From Centrapalus pauciflorus (lineage: Eukaryota; Streptophyta; Magnoliopsida; Asterales; Asteraceae), in NCBI GenBank assembly GCA_020465985.1, contig JAANYP010000395.1:62001-126000 (forward strand): a stretch of DNA of 64,000 bases. Reading direction: 5' to 3'. A program made the translations under genes and the position numbers. How positions within the stretch are numbered: the stretch's first letter is position 1; each line of letters starts with the position of its first letter. This document shows positions 1-9,908 of the stretch, piece after piece. A model generated the notes under the pieces. The model was not told the DNA's origin, made no database searches, and worked only from the letters and a program-made list of their open reading frames with translations.

Positions 1-771
1 AACAGTTCCCCGAACGGCTAAGAAATGCACACTCTTCGTTAGTCGATCCACTATAACCCAGATCATATCATTTCTGAGAACCGTGCGTGGAAGTCTCACA
101 ATGAAATCCATCGTAATGTGGTACCACTTCCACTCGGGGATGTCTAACAGCGGAAGATGACCGTGCGGCTTCTGATGCTCTGCCTTGACCCTCAGACAGG
201 TCATACACTGCTCTACATATCGACCTACATCCCTTTTCCGTCCCGGCCACCAGTAGAAGTCACGGAGATCACGGTGCATCTTGGTACTCCCTGGATGCAT
301 GGATAGCCTCGATCGGTGTGACTCATCAAGAATCAACTGCCGCAGATTCCCAACCCTCGGAACCCAGACCCTATCATGGAACATATACAGCCCTCGATCA
401 TCCCTGATCAACGCCTCAAGCTGCCCTGCCAGGCGCTCCGGCTTCACATTATCCCCTCGCAAGCCCTCCTGCTGCGCTAATCTCAGACTGTCCGTCAATG
501 TCGAGGTAATTCCAAGCCTCGAAGCCATGGATATCACAGTATGGCCGCATGCTCTACGGCTCAGCACATCAGCTACAACATTAGCCCGACCCGGGTGGTA
601 CTGAATCTCGCAATTGTAGTCCTTTAATAACTCAAGACTACGCCGCTGCCTCATGTTCAACTCTTTCTGGCTGAACAGATACTGAAGGCTCTTATGGTCG
701 GTATACACAATAAACTAAGACCCATACAGATAATGCCGCCAAATCATCAACGCGAACACGATGGCGTCTTA
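1..771 (-). pseudogene. Ty3/gypsy RNase H C-terminal part and integrase (partial, broken)
   Basis: No long ATG-started frame covers this stretch, but the minus-strand frame ending at base 1 reads through RNase H (VYTDHKSLQYLF at about 670-710), the H2C2 zinc finger of integrase (HRDLR and CMTCLRVKAEHQ at about 180-290) and the first part of the catalytic core (WYHITMDFIVRLP at about 90-130). Two in-frame stops are visible, at 769-771 (TAA) and 715-717 (TAG). The join to the upstream RT/RNase H frame needs a frameshift near 774-800. The rest of integrase lies outside the window. The family role is cDNA integration and removal of RNA from the RNA-DNA hybrid; this copy cannot make either protein. 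Confidence 0.85.
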
Positions 772-773
772 CT

Positions 774-1874
774 CTAAATCATGCACAGTATGGTCTCCTC
801 ATAAGTCTTCAGCTGGCGCGAAGCATAAGCGATCACTTTCCCTCGCTGCATCAGAACACAGCCCAAACCCGACCCTGCAGCATCACAATATACCACAAAG
901 TCCTCGGTACCCTCCGGCAAGGCCAACACTGGATCCTGACACAACTGGGTCTTCAGCTCTCTGAACGCACGCTCCTGATCCTCGGACCACTCAAACGGTA
1001 CGGACTGTCGTGTCAATCTCGTCAACGACAAGGCAATCCTCGAAAAGTCCTGGATAAAGCGTCGGTAATACCCAGCGAGACCCAGAAAGCTGCGAATCTC
1101 CGGCACTAACTTTGGTGGCTCCCAACTCATCACTGCCTCGATCTTCGCTGGATCCACTTTAATTCCCTCAGCACTGACCACATGCCCCAAAAACATTACC
1201 TCACGTAGCCAAAACTCACAGTTAGAGAACTTCGCGTATAACTTCTCCCTGCGCAGCACAGTCAAAACCTCTCATAGGTGTTGTTCGTGGTCCCCAGCGC
1301 TCCTCGAGTAAATCAGGATGTCATCGATGAACACGATTACGAATCTATCCAACATAGCTCGACACACCATGTTCATCAAATCCATGAAAGCTGCGGGTGC
1401 GTTAGTCAATCCGAATGGCATCACAAGGAACTCGTAGTGCCCATAACGAGTCCAGAACGTTGTCTTCGGCACATCCTCATCCCTAACCCTCAACTGATGA
1501 TATCCAGATCGCAAGTCTATCTTAGAAAAGAAGCTCGACCCCTAGAGCTGATCAAAAAAGTCATCGATACGTTGAAGCGGATAACGGTTCTTCACCGTTA
1601 CTTTGTTCAACTCCTTGTAGTCGATACACATCCGCATGCTGCCGTCCTTCTTTTTCACAAACAACACCGGTGCACCCCATGATGATGACCTAGGACGAAT
1701 GAATCCACGATCTAACAGCTCCTGCAACTGGGACATCAACTCTCGCATCTCTGTCGGTGCTGGCCTATAAGGCATCTTAGCAATTGACACTGCCCCAGGA
1801 ACAAGATCTATATGAAACTCCACTTGGAGATCTGGTGGTAACCAAGGCAACTCCTCTGGGAATACCTCAGGTTA
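774..1874 (-). pseudogene. Ty3/gypsy reverse transcriptase and RNase H N-terminal part (stops)
   Basis: Three consecutive minus-strand pieces make one RT/RNase H domain. 1542-1850 has the RT start (KKDGSMRMCIDYKELN). 1272-1514 has the palm (YHQLRVRDEDVPKTTF, MPFGLTNAP and the catalytic FIDD box). 774-1265 has the thumb/connection (FLGHVVSAEGIKVDP, FLGLAGYYRRFI) and the RNase H start (YCDAAGSGLGCVLMQ). The pieces stay in one frame and are separated only by stop codons at 1872-1874, 1542-1544 and 1272-1274. At 1542 (TAG where CAG, Gln, is usual) and 1272 (TGA where CGA, Arg, is usual) the change fits C-to-T transition. RT copies the element RNA into DNA; this copy is dead. Confidence 0.9.
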
Positions 1875-3012
1875 CTCACGGATCACAGGAATATCCTCTA
1901 AGGTCTTCTTTTCCTTCCTCGCGTCAACCACATCAGCTAGGAAGGTCTCACAACCCTTAGACACATACCTCTGAGCACTGGCCATAGACACAATCTCAAT
2001 ATCTCCCTTGCGACGTTCCACGTACACAGTAATACTCTCACTGTCAGAAATGGGTATACGGATGATCTTCTTAGCACACAGAATATCAGCCCGTCTGGCA
2101 GTCAACTAATCCATACCCACAATCACATCGAAGCTACTAATCTCAATCGGCAGCAAATCTATCTGAAACTGATGGGAGTCTATCTCTAAAACGAGACCTC
2201 GATAAACCCGACTCACTAACATAGTACTCCCATCGACCCTCTCGACAATCAAAGGAACAGAAAGAGGAGAAGAATACACACTAAAATATGCACAAAATGT
2301 AAAAGATACGTAGGAGCGATCCGCCCCGGAATCAAACAAAACACGGGCTCGAAGTCCGTTCAAAATGTACATACCCGAAACAACGTCTGTGGCATCCCAT
2401 GCCTCCTCTACTGTCGCCTGATATACCCGTCCTCGGCCCCTCGGAACTGGATCCCGACGACTATATGACGATGTCTCTGCCCTGGCCCCGCTCGAACTGG
2501 CCCCCTGAACTGCCGGTCCCGGCTCCGAACACTCCCTAACACGGTGCCCCGGCCTCCCACATCGGAAACACAATGGCTCGGGGACTGTACCCACAGACGC
2601 GGCATGCCCTCGCTGACCACATCTAAAACAACGAGGCTGATCTGACAAAAACTGCCCCGAATGGTGCCTGTGACACTTAAGGCACTCCCGATCTCCATAC
2701 GAACTCACGACGCGGCTATCTGATGCTTGGGACCCCTGTCCCACAATGCTCTGGCTCTGAGACCTAGATCCCTGACTCTGGCCCTGTCTACTCGACCTCC
2801 GATCCCTACCCCTATATCTATCCCGCCTCTGCCCAGAACCTTGCCCTAAACCCTGGCTCGAAAACTGCCACTGATCGGGACGCTGATCACTGGGAGCGTC
2901 CCCGGAGGACCTCCATACACTCGATGGCTGATCTGATGTCCCGTTGCGCTGTCTCTAGGAAGAGGGCTGCTCCCTCTGCTTAAGAATCTCCCGCTCTCTT
3001 ATGCGGGCCATC
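1875..3012 (-). pseudogene. Ty3/gypsy gag C-terminus and aspartic protease (truncated, stops)
   Basis: The frame 2106-2744 holds zinc knuckles (CLKCHRHHSGQF degenerate, CFRCGQRGHAA, CFRCGRPGHRVREC), then the retropepsin active site FDSGADRSYVSF and the C-terminal IVGMD. After a TAG at 2106-2108, where Trp is usual, the protease tail continues in 1872-2105. Upstream the same frame extends to about 3012 through an Arg/Gln/Ser-rich linker with a stop at 2955-2957. The gag N-terminal capsid region is absent because homology ends at about 3012. Gag packages the RNA and the protease cuts the polyprotein. Confidence 0.85.
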
Positions 3013-3212
3013 TATGGTAATATATAAAAAATTAGTATTAATAAAAACAATAAACATACAAATAAAAATTTATAGTTAAAATAAAAAAAAATAAAAAATA
3101 AAATGTTACATTTGAATAATTAAATGATAAAAAAGAAATACAAAATATATATATGAAAATAAATTATGATATAAAGAAAAAAGAGAAAAAAGGAAAAAGA
3201 AATAAGAAAGTT

Positions 3213-3676
3213 TCAAAATTACATAGATGGTCCCTGAAAAACAAAAGGACGAAAATGCCCCTGAGACTAACGGTCAAAGTTAACCACCGTTAGTTTCAGG
3301 GACCAAAATGTTTCAACTTTTCGATTTTAGGGACTTGTGCTGTAATAAAAATTTTTCAGGGACTAAAACCGTAATTCCATATAAACCATAGGGACCATTT
3401 ATGTAATTTAGTCTAATAATAATGATAATAAGTAAAATAGAGTGAGGGACCAAAACTAAAATGAACAACAAACTTGAAGGACCAAAATGTAATTAAAGAA
3501 ATGGGTAAAATGATCATTATAAAAGATTTAACCATTTCATGGTTAAAGTTAACAGCAGAGGGACCAATTTTGCAAGTAAACAGTGAAGATAAGGACCGTT
3601 TATGCAAAATTGAAAGTACAGGGACCGTATCCAAAGTTTTATGTAAACCACAGGGACCATTTCTGTAATTTACTCT
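3213..3676. repeat. MULE-type terminal sequences (small non-autonomous elements or remnants)
   Basis: Both ends resemble the outer ends of the MULE at 30050-34963. The left side has 'attacatagatggtccctg'; the right side has 'gggaccatttctgtaattta' followed by ctcttt. A second right-type end (gggaccatttatgtaattta) lies at about 3389-3410, so there may be two small elements, about 3213-3412 and 3430-3676. Inside the first is a 9-bp stem, actaacggt/accgttagt. No target duplication was found. Confidence 0.55.
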
Positions 3677-4604
3677 TTGTTTTAAGAGCAAACATTTTAT
3701 ATGGTAAAGATTTCACAAAATAAATCATATATAATTACTATGTGGAATATAATATTAAGAATTAACTTAATTGGGTAAATAAATTATATATAATTACTAT
3801 GTGGGATATAATATAGACTCTAAATATATATGATAAAATAGATATAATATTATTGTTAACACAAAATATACACAACTTATAATATTTGACAACAAGTTAT
3901 AATTTAAATACTAGATTAAATATAAAAATTAAACTAGAAAAAACAATAATTATGAAACGAAACCAAGCTTGAAAAAAATAGAATTTAATGTATATATAGA
4001 AAACAAAACATATATACTATATTAAAAAAATGCAATACAACTATAAATTCAAAAAGAAAAAGAAAAGAAAGAACATAATATATAATCAGTTAATTGTATA
4101 TAGAAAACTGCAGGAAACAAACAAATAAAAAAATATAATAATACGATACGATTTGATTACAAATGAGCAAAAGTATAATACAATTTTTTTTATTGTTAAT
4201 GTTAATTATTTTTACTATGAAGATACATAGTAAAGTTTACAAAATAAATTATATAAAATTATTTACAGGGAGATGATAGTTTAATTTAATATTTTATAAA
4301 TATGATATTTTGAAGGTTTAGTGGAAAGAAGAAATAAGTAAGGGTATAATGGTCATTAATAATAATCAATATTAAATATGAGTTTTAAATGTTTTAAAAT
4401 AATTAAATTAATGAATTTGGGTATATATGATATTAATGATGTTTAAGAAGGATTTATGTGATATTAATTATTAAAATTGGGTGTATATGATATTATGATA
4501 TTTAGGAGGGATATATATTATATTAAAATTTTAAGTTGAGTATATATGATATTATGAAAGTTTGAAGGGGTATATATGAAATTCTCCCTTTTACAAATGT
4601 GTTC

Positions 4605-4629
4605 TCCATATAAAATAACATTGTACTAG

Positions 4630-4667
<38 letters not shown>

Positions 4668-4735
4668 CCCTACCATAACATCCTATTCTAATTTGTTCTT
4701 ATTATAACTTTATACCATCGATTTTTATATATTAT
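4605..4735 (-). repeat. Dispersed repeat, inverted copy of about 21710-21810
   Basis: The stretch with 'ataacattgta', the A run and 'accataacatcctattcta' is matched in reverse complement by about 21710-21810 (for example 'tagaataggatgttatt'). Similarity is imperfect. The two copies lie on either side of the nested copia complex. The A run (33 A) replaces a shorter AT stretch in the other copy. Confidence 0.55.
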
Positions 4736-4783
4736 AGCATTGGACTAAATAAATATTTACTCATAATATCAATATGTAATTTT

Positions 4784-5026
4784 TGTTGAAAATAACACTG
4801 AAATATTGAATCACTAAAAGGTCTCACACTACTGTATGATTGAAAGAAAACCATAGCCTGATACATAGGCTTACACTATTTAAAAACTGACAGATAGAAA
4901 CTCAACCAACACATAAAATTTTCCTAGAGAATAAGGAAAGACAACTTATTTAAGGACTAGGAAATGTAACAGCAAAAACATTTACTTCAATTTACACCAA
5001 GTTATGAATGACCATGACTTCCAACA
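4784..5026 (-). repeat. 3' LTR of outer copia element
   Basis: A 243-bp LTR with TG...CA ends (tgttgaaaat ... cttccaaca). A purine run (GAAGGGAGAG on the minus strand, about 5027-5036) next to it is the polypurine tract, which marks this as the 3' LTR of a minus-strand element. Confidence 0.9.
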
Positions 5027-5034
5027 CTCTCCCT

Positions 5035-5640
5035 TCATTCATACTTGGTGACTCCGAGTTTGATACTTAAAGCTTCATGTTTCATCTGTGTCAAGCCTTT
5101 AGTCAATAGATCAGCAACTTGCTCATCAGTTCGACAACTTTCTAACTTCACTTCCCCTTTTTCTAGTAGTTCTCGAATATAGTGATGCTTGATCTCTATG
5201 TGTTTCGTTCGACTATGAAATACTGGGTTCTTCGCAAGTAACACAGCTGATTTGTCGTCAAAGAATATCTCTATGGCATCAGTTGATTCTATACCCAAAT
5301 CTCCCAGGATTCTTCTCAACCACACAGCTTGGCAAGCTGATGCTGTTGCTGCGACATATTCAGCCTCAGTGGAGGACAACGCCACTGTATCTTGTTTCTT
5401 AGAGCTCCATGAAACACTTGATGTGCCAAGTATGAAGCAACTTCCTGACATGCTTTTTCTATCATTGACCGATCCACCCCAATCACTATCTGTGTATCCT
5501 GTGAGCTTAAAATCTTTTGTCTTCTTAAACCATATTCCAAGTTTTTTTTGTACCAGCAAGGTAACGAAGGACTCGTTTTGCTGCTCCCAAGTGATGCTTC
5601 GATGGATTGTGCGTGAAACGAGATAGAACTCCAACTGCAA
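5035..5640 (-). pseudogene. Copia RNase H and polyprotein C-terminus (frame-shifted)
   Basis: Contains the copia RNase H signature: GYTDSDWGGSVNDRKS, then ALSSTEAEYVAA, then RTKHIEIKHHYIRELL, ending DEQVADLLTKGL as copia polyproteins usually do. About 35 N-terminal residues of this frame are out-of-frame noise. True homology begins near LGIWFKKTKDF, directly after RT, so one indel near 5530-5545 separates it from the RT frame (5525-6406). The family role is degrading RNA in the RNA-DNA hybrid. Confidence 0.9.
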
Positions 5641-6652
5641 AACTTATGTCTGGACGTGAGTGAGTCAAATACATTAATCGCCCAATTAAGCTTCTAAAAA
5701 GCCTGCCATCTGCTGGACCAGTATTGTCTTCAGAATTAAGTTTTTCCCCAGCATTCATTGGCGTACAAAGAGGCTTGCATCCAATCATTTTGTACTTCTC
5801 TAAGGTTTCAATCAAATATTTTTCTTGGGACAAAAATATTCCACCTTTTTCTTGTATAATGTTTAGCCCCAAAAAATAACTCTGATCACCCAAGTCGGTC
5901 ATATCAAATGTTTTCATCATCGAGCGCTTAAATTCAGCAATAAGTTGTAATGATGAACCTGTATAGATCATATCATCAACATACAGGCTTACTATCATGA
6001 GATCTGCACCTTGCTTCTTCACGTACAACGTAGGTTCATTCTTGCTTCTCTCAAATCCTTCCTTGTGAAAAAACTTGTCGATTTTGCTATACCAAGCTCG
6101 AGGAGCTTGCTCTAATCCGTAAAGTGCTTTTCTTAGCTTAAGAACTTTATTTGGGTTCTTTGAATCTTCAAAACCTGGGGGTTGACAAACATACACTTCT
6201 TCAGCCAAGTCCCCATTAAGAAAAGCTGATTTAATATCAAATTGGTAGACTTTCCATTCTCTTTGGGCTGCTAGTGCTAGAATGATTCTCACTGTCTCAA
6301 ATCGAGCAACTGGTGAGAAAGTATCATGGTAGTCTATCCCTGGCTGTTGTAAAAAACCTCTCGCCACAAGTCTTGCCTTATATTTTTGAATGCTACCATC
6401 TGCCAAATATTTTGTTTTAAAAATCCACTTTAAACCAATAGGAGTTTTATCTTCAGGAAGATCACATGGTTCCCAAGTATTATTCTTTTGAATGGCCTAC
6501 AGTTCATCTTCCATTGCACTCCTCCGTTCATCATCATCCAAAGCTTCTTCAATTGACATAGGATTTCCAACAAAAAGAACTAACTGTGATGCATCCTCTC
6601 CCTCAATCTCAAAACGACGTCGAGGAAATTTTACACGCTCACTTCTTCGTAA
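5525..6652 (-). pseudogene. Copia reverse transcriptase (stops, frameshift at its end)
   Basis: The long frame 5525-6406 carries RT motifs: ARLVARGFLQQPGIDY, FDIKSAFLNGDL, QPPGFED, ALYGLEQAPRAWY, the catalytic SLYVDDMIYTG box, and LIGRLMYLTHSRPDI. The same frame extends upstream to 6652, with a TAG at 6497-6499 inside the RT N-terminal region. The frame is lost at the 3' side near 5540. The domain is complete in content but cannot be read as one protein. Confidence 0.9.
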
Positions 6653-7868
6653 CTAGAATGGTTCTACTGGAGTCGCTTTATCAGGAGATGATTCTTCTGT
6701 CGTCGAGGCTGAACTTTCTTTTTCAGGAGTTGACTCCTCAAAGTTGTTGATTGCATCAAACTTATCTTCATTTGCTTCAACTATATTGTCACTTTCATTT
6801 TCTTCATAATATGTAGCCTCGTTGGTATTTTTTTCCTTCCAATCCCATTTTGTGAATTCATCAAACACGACATTCCTGCTTACTACAATCGCGCCACTTA
6901 TAGGATCATAAAGCTTGTATGCTTTTGATTGAGTGGAGTATCCAATGAATATGAATTTTTTTGATTTTTCTGCCAACTTATGTTTTTCCGTTGTTCGTAA
7001 TGCATAGCAAATACAACCGAAAACTCGAAGATGACTTACAGATGGTTTGTTCCCAAACCAGGCTTCATATGGAGTCTGATTCCACACGGCTTTAGTTGGT
7101 GAAATGTTGAGAAGATACATGGCCGTGGCTACTCTTTCTGCCCACAAACTATTTGGCAAGTCCTTTGATTTGAGCATCGAACGAGCCATTTCAACTACTG
7201 TACGGTTCTTTCGTTCTGCTATTCCGTTTTGCTTGGGAGTATAAGGGGCTGTCAACTCCGTCTTGATACCTTGCTCATCACATAGATTTGTGAACTCTTT
7301 AGAAATTAACTCTCCTCCTCGATCGATTCCAAGGACCTTTACATACTTACCAGTTTGCTTCTCAACCATGGACTTAAATTGCTTAAAATACTGAAATGTT
7401 TCAGACTTGGCTTGAAGAAAATAAACCCAACTCATTCTAGAGTAATCATTGGTGAATAAAAGAAAATACTTACTTCCACCCAGGGATTCATCTCTCATCA
7501 GCCCATAAAGATCAGCATGTACTAGTTCAAGAATATCAATGGCACGCCTTGACTTTCCTACTGGAAAAGTATTCTTTGTTTGCTTGCCAAGAACACAACC
7601 TTCACAAACATTCATGGACGAAACAACTGAAGGCAGATTGACGACCATTTCCTTAGATTTTAGCAACTGTAACCCTTTAGTGTTCAAATGTCCATATCTG
7701 AGATGTCATAAGTTACTCTCTTCCACCTTGCTCATCATGACGACATTTGTAGTAAAATCAAGCGGGAACATTCGATTTGGAGACATGTGAGCACTTGCAA
7801 GATTCTGTTGTGAAATCTTGTTTCTAATCACACATTTTGCATCATTGAACTCAACTGAATAACCAGAT
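6653..7868 (-). pseudogene. Copia integrase with GAG-pre-integrase domain (stops)
   Basis: 6653-7687 reads from the HHCC zinc-binding part (CEGCVLGKQTKNTF) into the integrase core. Acidic residues lie in VHADLYG and IDRGGEL, and the Glu in QNGIAERKNRTV; then comes the chromodomain-less tail RVFGCICYALR...FIGYSTQSKAYKLYD. Upstream in the same frame, 7688-7868 contains the rest of the GAG-pre-integrase region, broken by TGA at 7706-7708 where Trp (LWH) is expected. A TAG at 6653-6655 separates it from RT. It inserts element DNA into the genome in intact relatives. Confidence 0.88.
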
Positions 7869-8983
7869 TCAATAAGCTGTCCAACACATTAACAAATTAT
7901 GAGCCAAATATGGAGCATAATGAACATCTTTAATATACCTTTTTTTATTATCAACAAACACTTCAACCGTTCCCCGTCCTTCAATCTGCAGTTGTTTGTC
8001 ATCACCAAGTCTCACAAGCGACCTGACGGATTCATCAAGGTCTTTGAATTTTGTCTTGTCACTAGTAATGTGATGTGAACAACCACTATCCACATACCAT
8101 ACATTGGTTCCACCTTTATCCTCATTTGCTCCAGCCATAAATAAATAGTCTTGTTGCTCTTCATCTTCCTCAGCATAGTTGGCTTCTTCCTGTTTATACC
8201 AACAATATTTTTCGGTATGACCACTTTTATTGCAAAATGTGCAATGCAAGAAACTATTTCTACCACGGCCTCTACCGCGACCTCGTAATCCTGCTCTACC
8301 TCTTCCTCTGAAGGTACGGTTTGAAGCTCCAGGCTCATGAGTGACTTGAAAAGCTTTCTCTTCTTCCTTAACGGTACTTCGATTGATCCTTGCTTCATGT
8401 GCTTGTAAAGAACCCATTAGTTCATCAAATGAAAAAATTGACATATCCTTTGACTCTTCTATTGCAGCCACAACATGATCAAAATTAGGTGCTAGGCTTC
8501 GAAGCACCTTTGCTACAACAACTTCATCGATTATCTTTTCCCCATAAGATCTCATTTGACTTACAATAGAAGAAACTCTTGCCAAATATTCTTGCACCGA
8601 TTCACTTCCTTTCATGCTTGAAGTTTCAAACTCCCTACGAAGGGATTGTAATTTGATAGTAATTACCTTTGAAGATCCTTGATACTCGGTCTTTAGAATT
8701 GTCCATGCTTGATTTGTTGTTGAGGCTGCGGCTATTCGTGAAAAAATTGATTCATCCACTGCTTGTTGGATGAAAAAAAGGGCCTTCGCATCACGTTTCT
8801 GATTCTCCTTTTTTCGAGCATCGTCATCACTTGTTTCTGCAACACCAGACTCCACGTAATCCACAAATCTTGTGACTTGAATAATGTTTGCATTTTGATG
8901 CTCCAGAACTCATATGAGTCCCCTTTGAACATTGGAATTTGTGGTTGAGATACATTCACTGAATTTGTTCCCGATGTCATCAT
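7869..8983 (-). pseudogene. Copia gag and aspartic protease (frame-shifted)
   Basis: Gag starts at Met 8983 (MMTSGTNSVNVSQPQ then FKGDSYEFWSIKMQTLF, typical of copia gag). It changes frame near 8860-8870 into 7869-8864, which holds the UBN2-type gag core (IKLQSLRREFETSSM, QEYLARVSSIVSQMRSYG), an RG-rich stretch, the zinc knuckle CTFCNKSGHTEKYC, and the protease active site VDSGCSHHIT. The shift is about 40 residues into gag. The frame ends where the protease tail is lost near 7870. Confidence 0.9.
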
Positions 8984-9002
8984 TTTTTATGTTTTCAAAC
9001 CT

Positions 9003-9015
9003 GGCTTTGATACCA
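9003..9015 (-). other. Primer binding site of outer copia (initiator tRNA-Met type)
   Basis: Minus strand TGGTATCAAAGCC lies 4 bases inside the 5' LTR. It matches the 3' end of plant initiator tRNA-Met closely and fixes the transcription direction as minus. Confidence 0.85.
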
Positions 9016-9019
9016 GAAT

Positions 9020-9140
9020 TGTTGGAAATAAAACTGAAATATTGAATCACTAAAAGATCTCACACCGCTGTTGATTGAAAGAAACCATAGCCTGATATAT
9101 AGGCTTACACAGATAAAAAACTGACAGATAGAAACTCAAC
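9020..9140 (-). repeat. 5' LTR of outer copia, left piece
   Basis: Starts tgttggaaataaaactg, homologous to 4784 onward. It is cut after 'gaaactcaac' by the Sirevirus-like insertion and resumes at 19906. Confidence 0.9.
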
Positions 9141-9807
9141 TGTCAGGATCTAAATATGAATTACCAAGACTAACTGATTTGAATTTATCAGAGTATAAAT
9201 CAATAATCTTGCTTTGAATCAAAGTTTAATCAAGAAGTTTGCGGAATAACACTTAATTATTTTATCAAAAACTTTCAGAATCAATAATGAATAAACACAC
9301 AAGAATTAATCAAGACTGTTTGTATTGCTGAATTCAACTATTACAATCACCTCTAATCTGTTTGATTAGACGAAGAACACAGACTGTTCTTAGGGTTTTA
9401 CAACCTTAGAGGCTTATGAAAACTTAATCAACAAAGCAATTACAGACTCAAAATATGCAGGAAAAACTTATACGATAGAAAGACCTATTCTATGTATTTA
9501 TATTGCTTCTTGATATGTTTCCTTGACGAATAATGACTTCTCTGATAGTAGATATGCTGGAATCTTCACGTAGATATCGTTTCCTGAAAATCAGCACTTT
9601 CTGTTTCTGAAACTGTTGAGCAGCTTGAATCTCTTGACAGCATGAGCAGAGCAGCTTGAGTTGTTTTGCTCTGGCAGCTTGAACTTTTACACTAGCAGCT
9701 CGAGTTTCTTCAACTAGCAGCATGAACTTTGTATTTACATTTAAAAACTACTAACAGTCTGAGAAGTCTAACTAACAGCTTGAATATACTTAAACTATTT
9801 CCCAACA
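9141..9807 (-). repeat. 3' LTR of Sirevirus-like element
   Basis: 667 bp, ends TGT...ACA. Eight copies of a CAGCTTGAG-like motif lie at 9621-9785. A TATA-like ATATAAATAC (minus) lies at about 9494-9504. It is nearly identical to 19238-19904; I see changes only at 'ctatta/gcaatc' and 'aaact/ctatac'. Confidence 0.93.
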
Positions 9808-9808
9808 A

Positions 9809-9820
9809 TCTCCCCCTAAC
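9809..9820 (-). other. Polypurine tract of Sirevirus-like element
   Basis: Minus strand GTTAGGGGGAGA lies directly upstream of the 3' LTR. Plus-strand DNA synthesis is primed here in this family. Confidence 0.85.
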
Positions 9821-9908
9821 TTAAATTCTTTACACAAGACTTCAAGTTCTATAAAAAAAATGGAAATGAATAAGTAAGCTGTTATTTACAAACCAAGGCT
9901 TACAAAAC

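Larger units (their letters stand above)
1..3012 (-). mobile_element. Decayed Ty3/gypsy retrotransposon interior (chromovirus-like), cut by the window edge
   Basis: Read on the minus strand, the domain order from right to left is gag zinc knuckles, aspartic protease, reverse transcriptase, RNase H, integrase zinc finger and the start of the integrase core. RT before integrase is the Ty3/gypsy order. The protease (FDSGADRSYVSF) and RT (FIDDILIY) motifs resemble Tekay/Del-type chromoviruses, a lineage guess only. There are at least seven stop codons and one frameshift, so it is inactive. No LTR is seen: the left end leaves the window and the right end stops abruptly at about 3012, inside gag, against AT-rich DNA. 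Confidence 0.9.
3013..4778. other. AT-rich spacer, no gene seen
   Basis: Very AT-rich DNA between the gypsy fragment and the copia target site. Apart from the MULE-like terminal sequences at 3213-3676, a 33-base A run at 4632-4664 and a dispersed repeat at 4605-4735, I see no coding potential. The short frames here are open by chance. Confidence 0.7.

Noticed and set aside
2408..2698. 96-codon frame overlapping the gypsy gag
   Set aside because: Shadow frame of the zinc-knuckle coding sequence.
4632..4664. A run as the tail of a non-LTR retrotransposon
   Set aside because: No RT, no target duplication, and the related repeat copy at 21.7 kb lacks it.
9490..9723. 77-codon frame identical to 19587-19820
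   Set aside because: It lies in both Sirevirus LTRs; identity reflects recent insertion, and no domain is visible.
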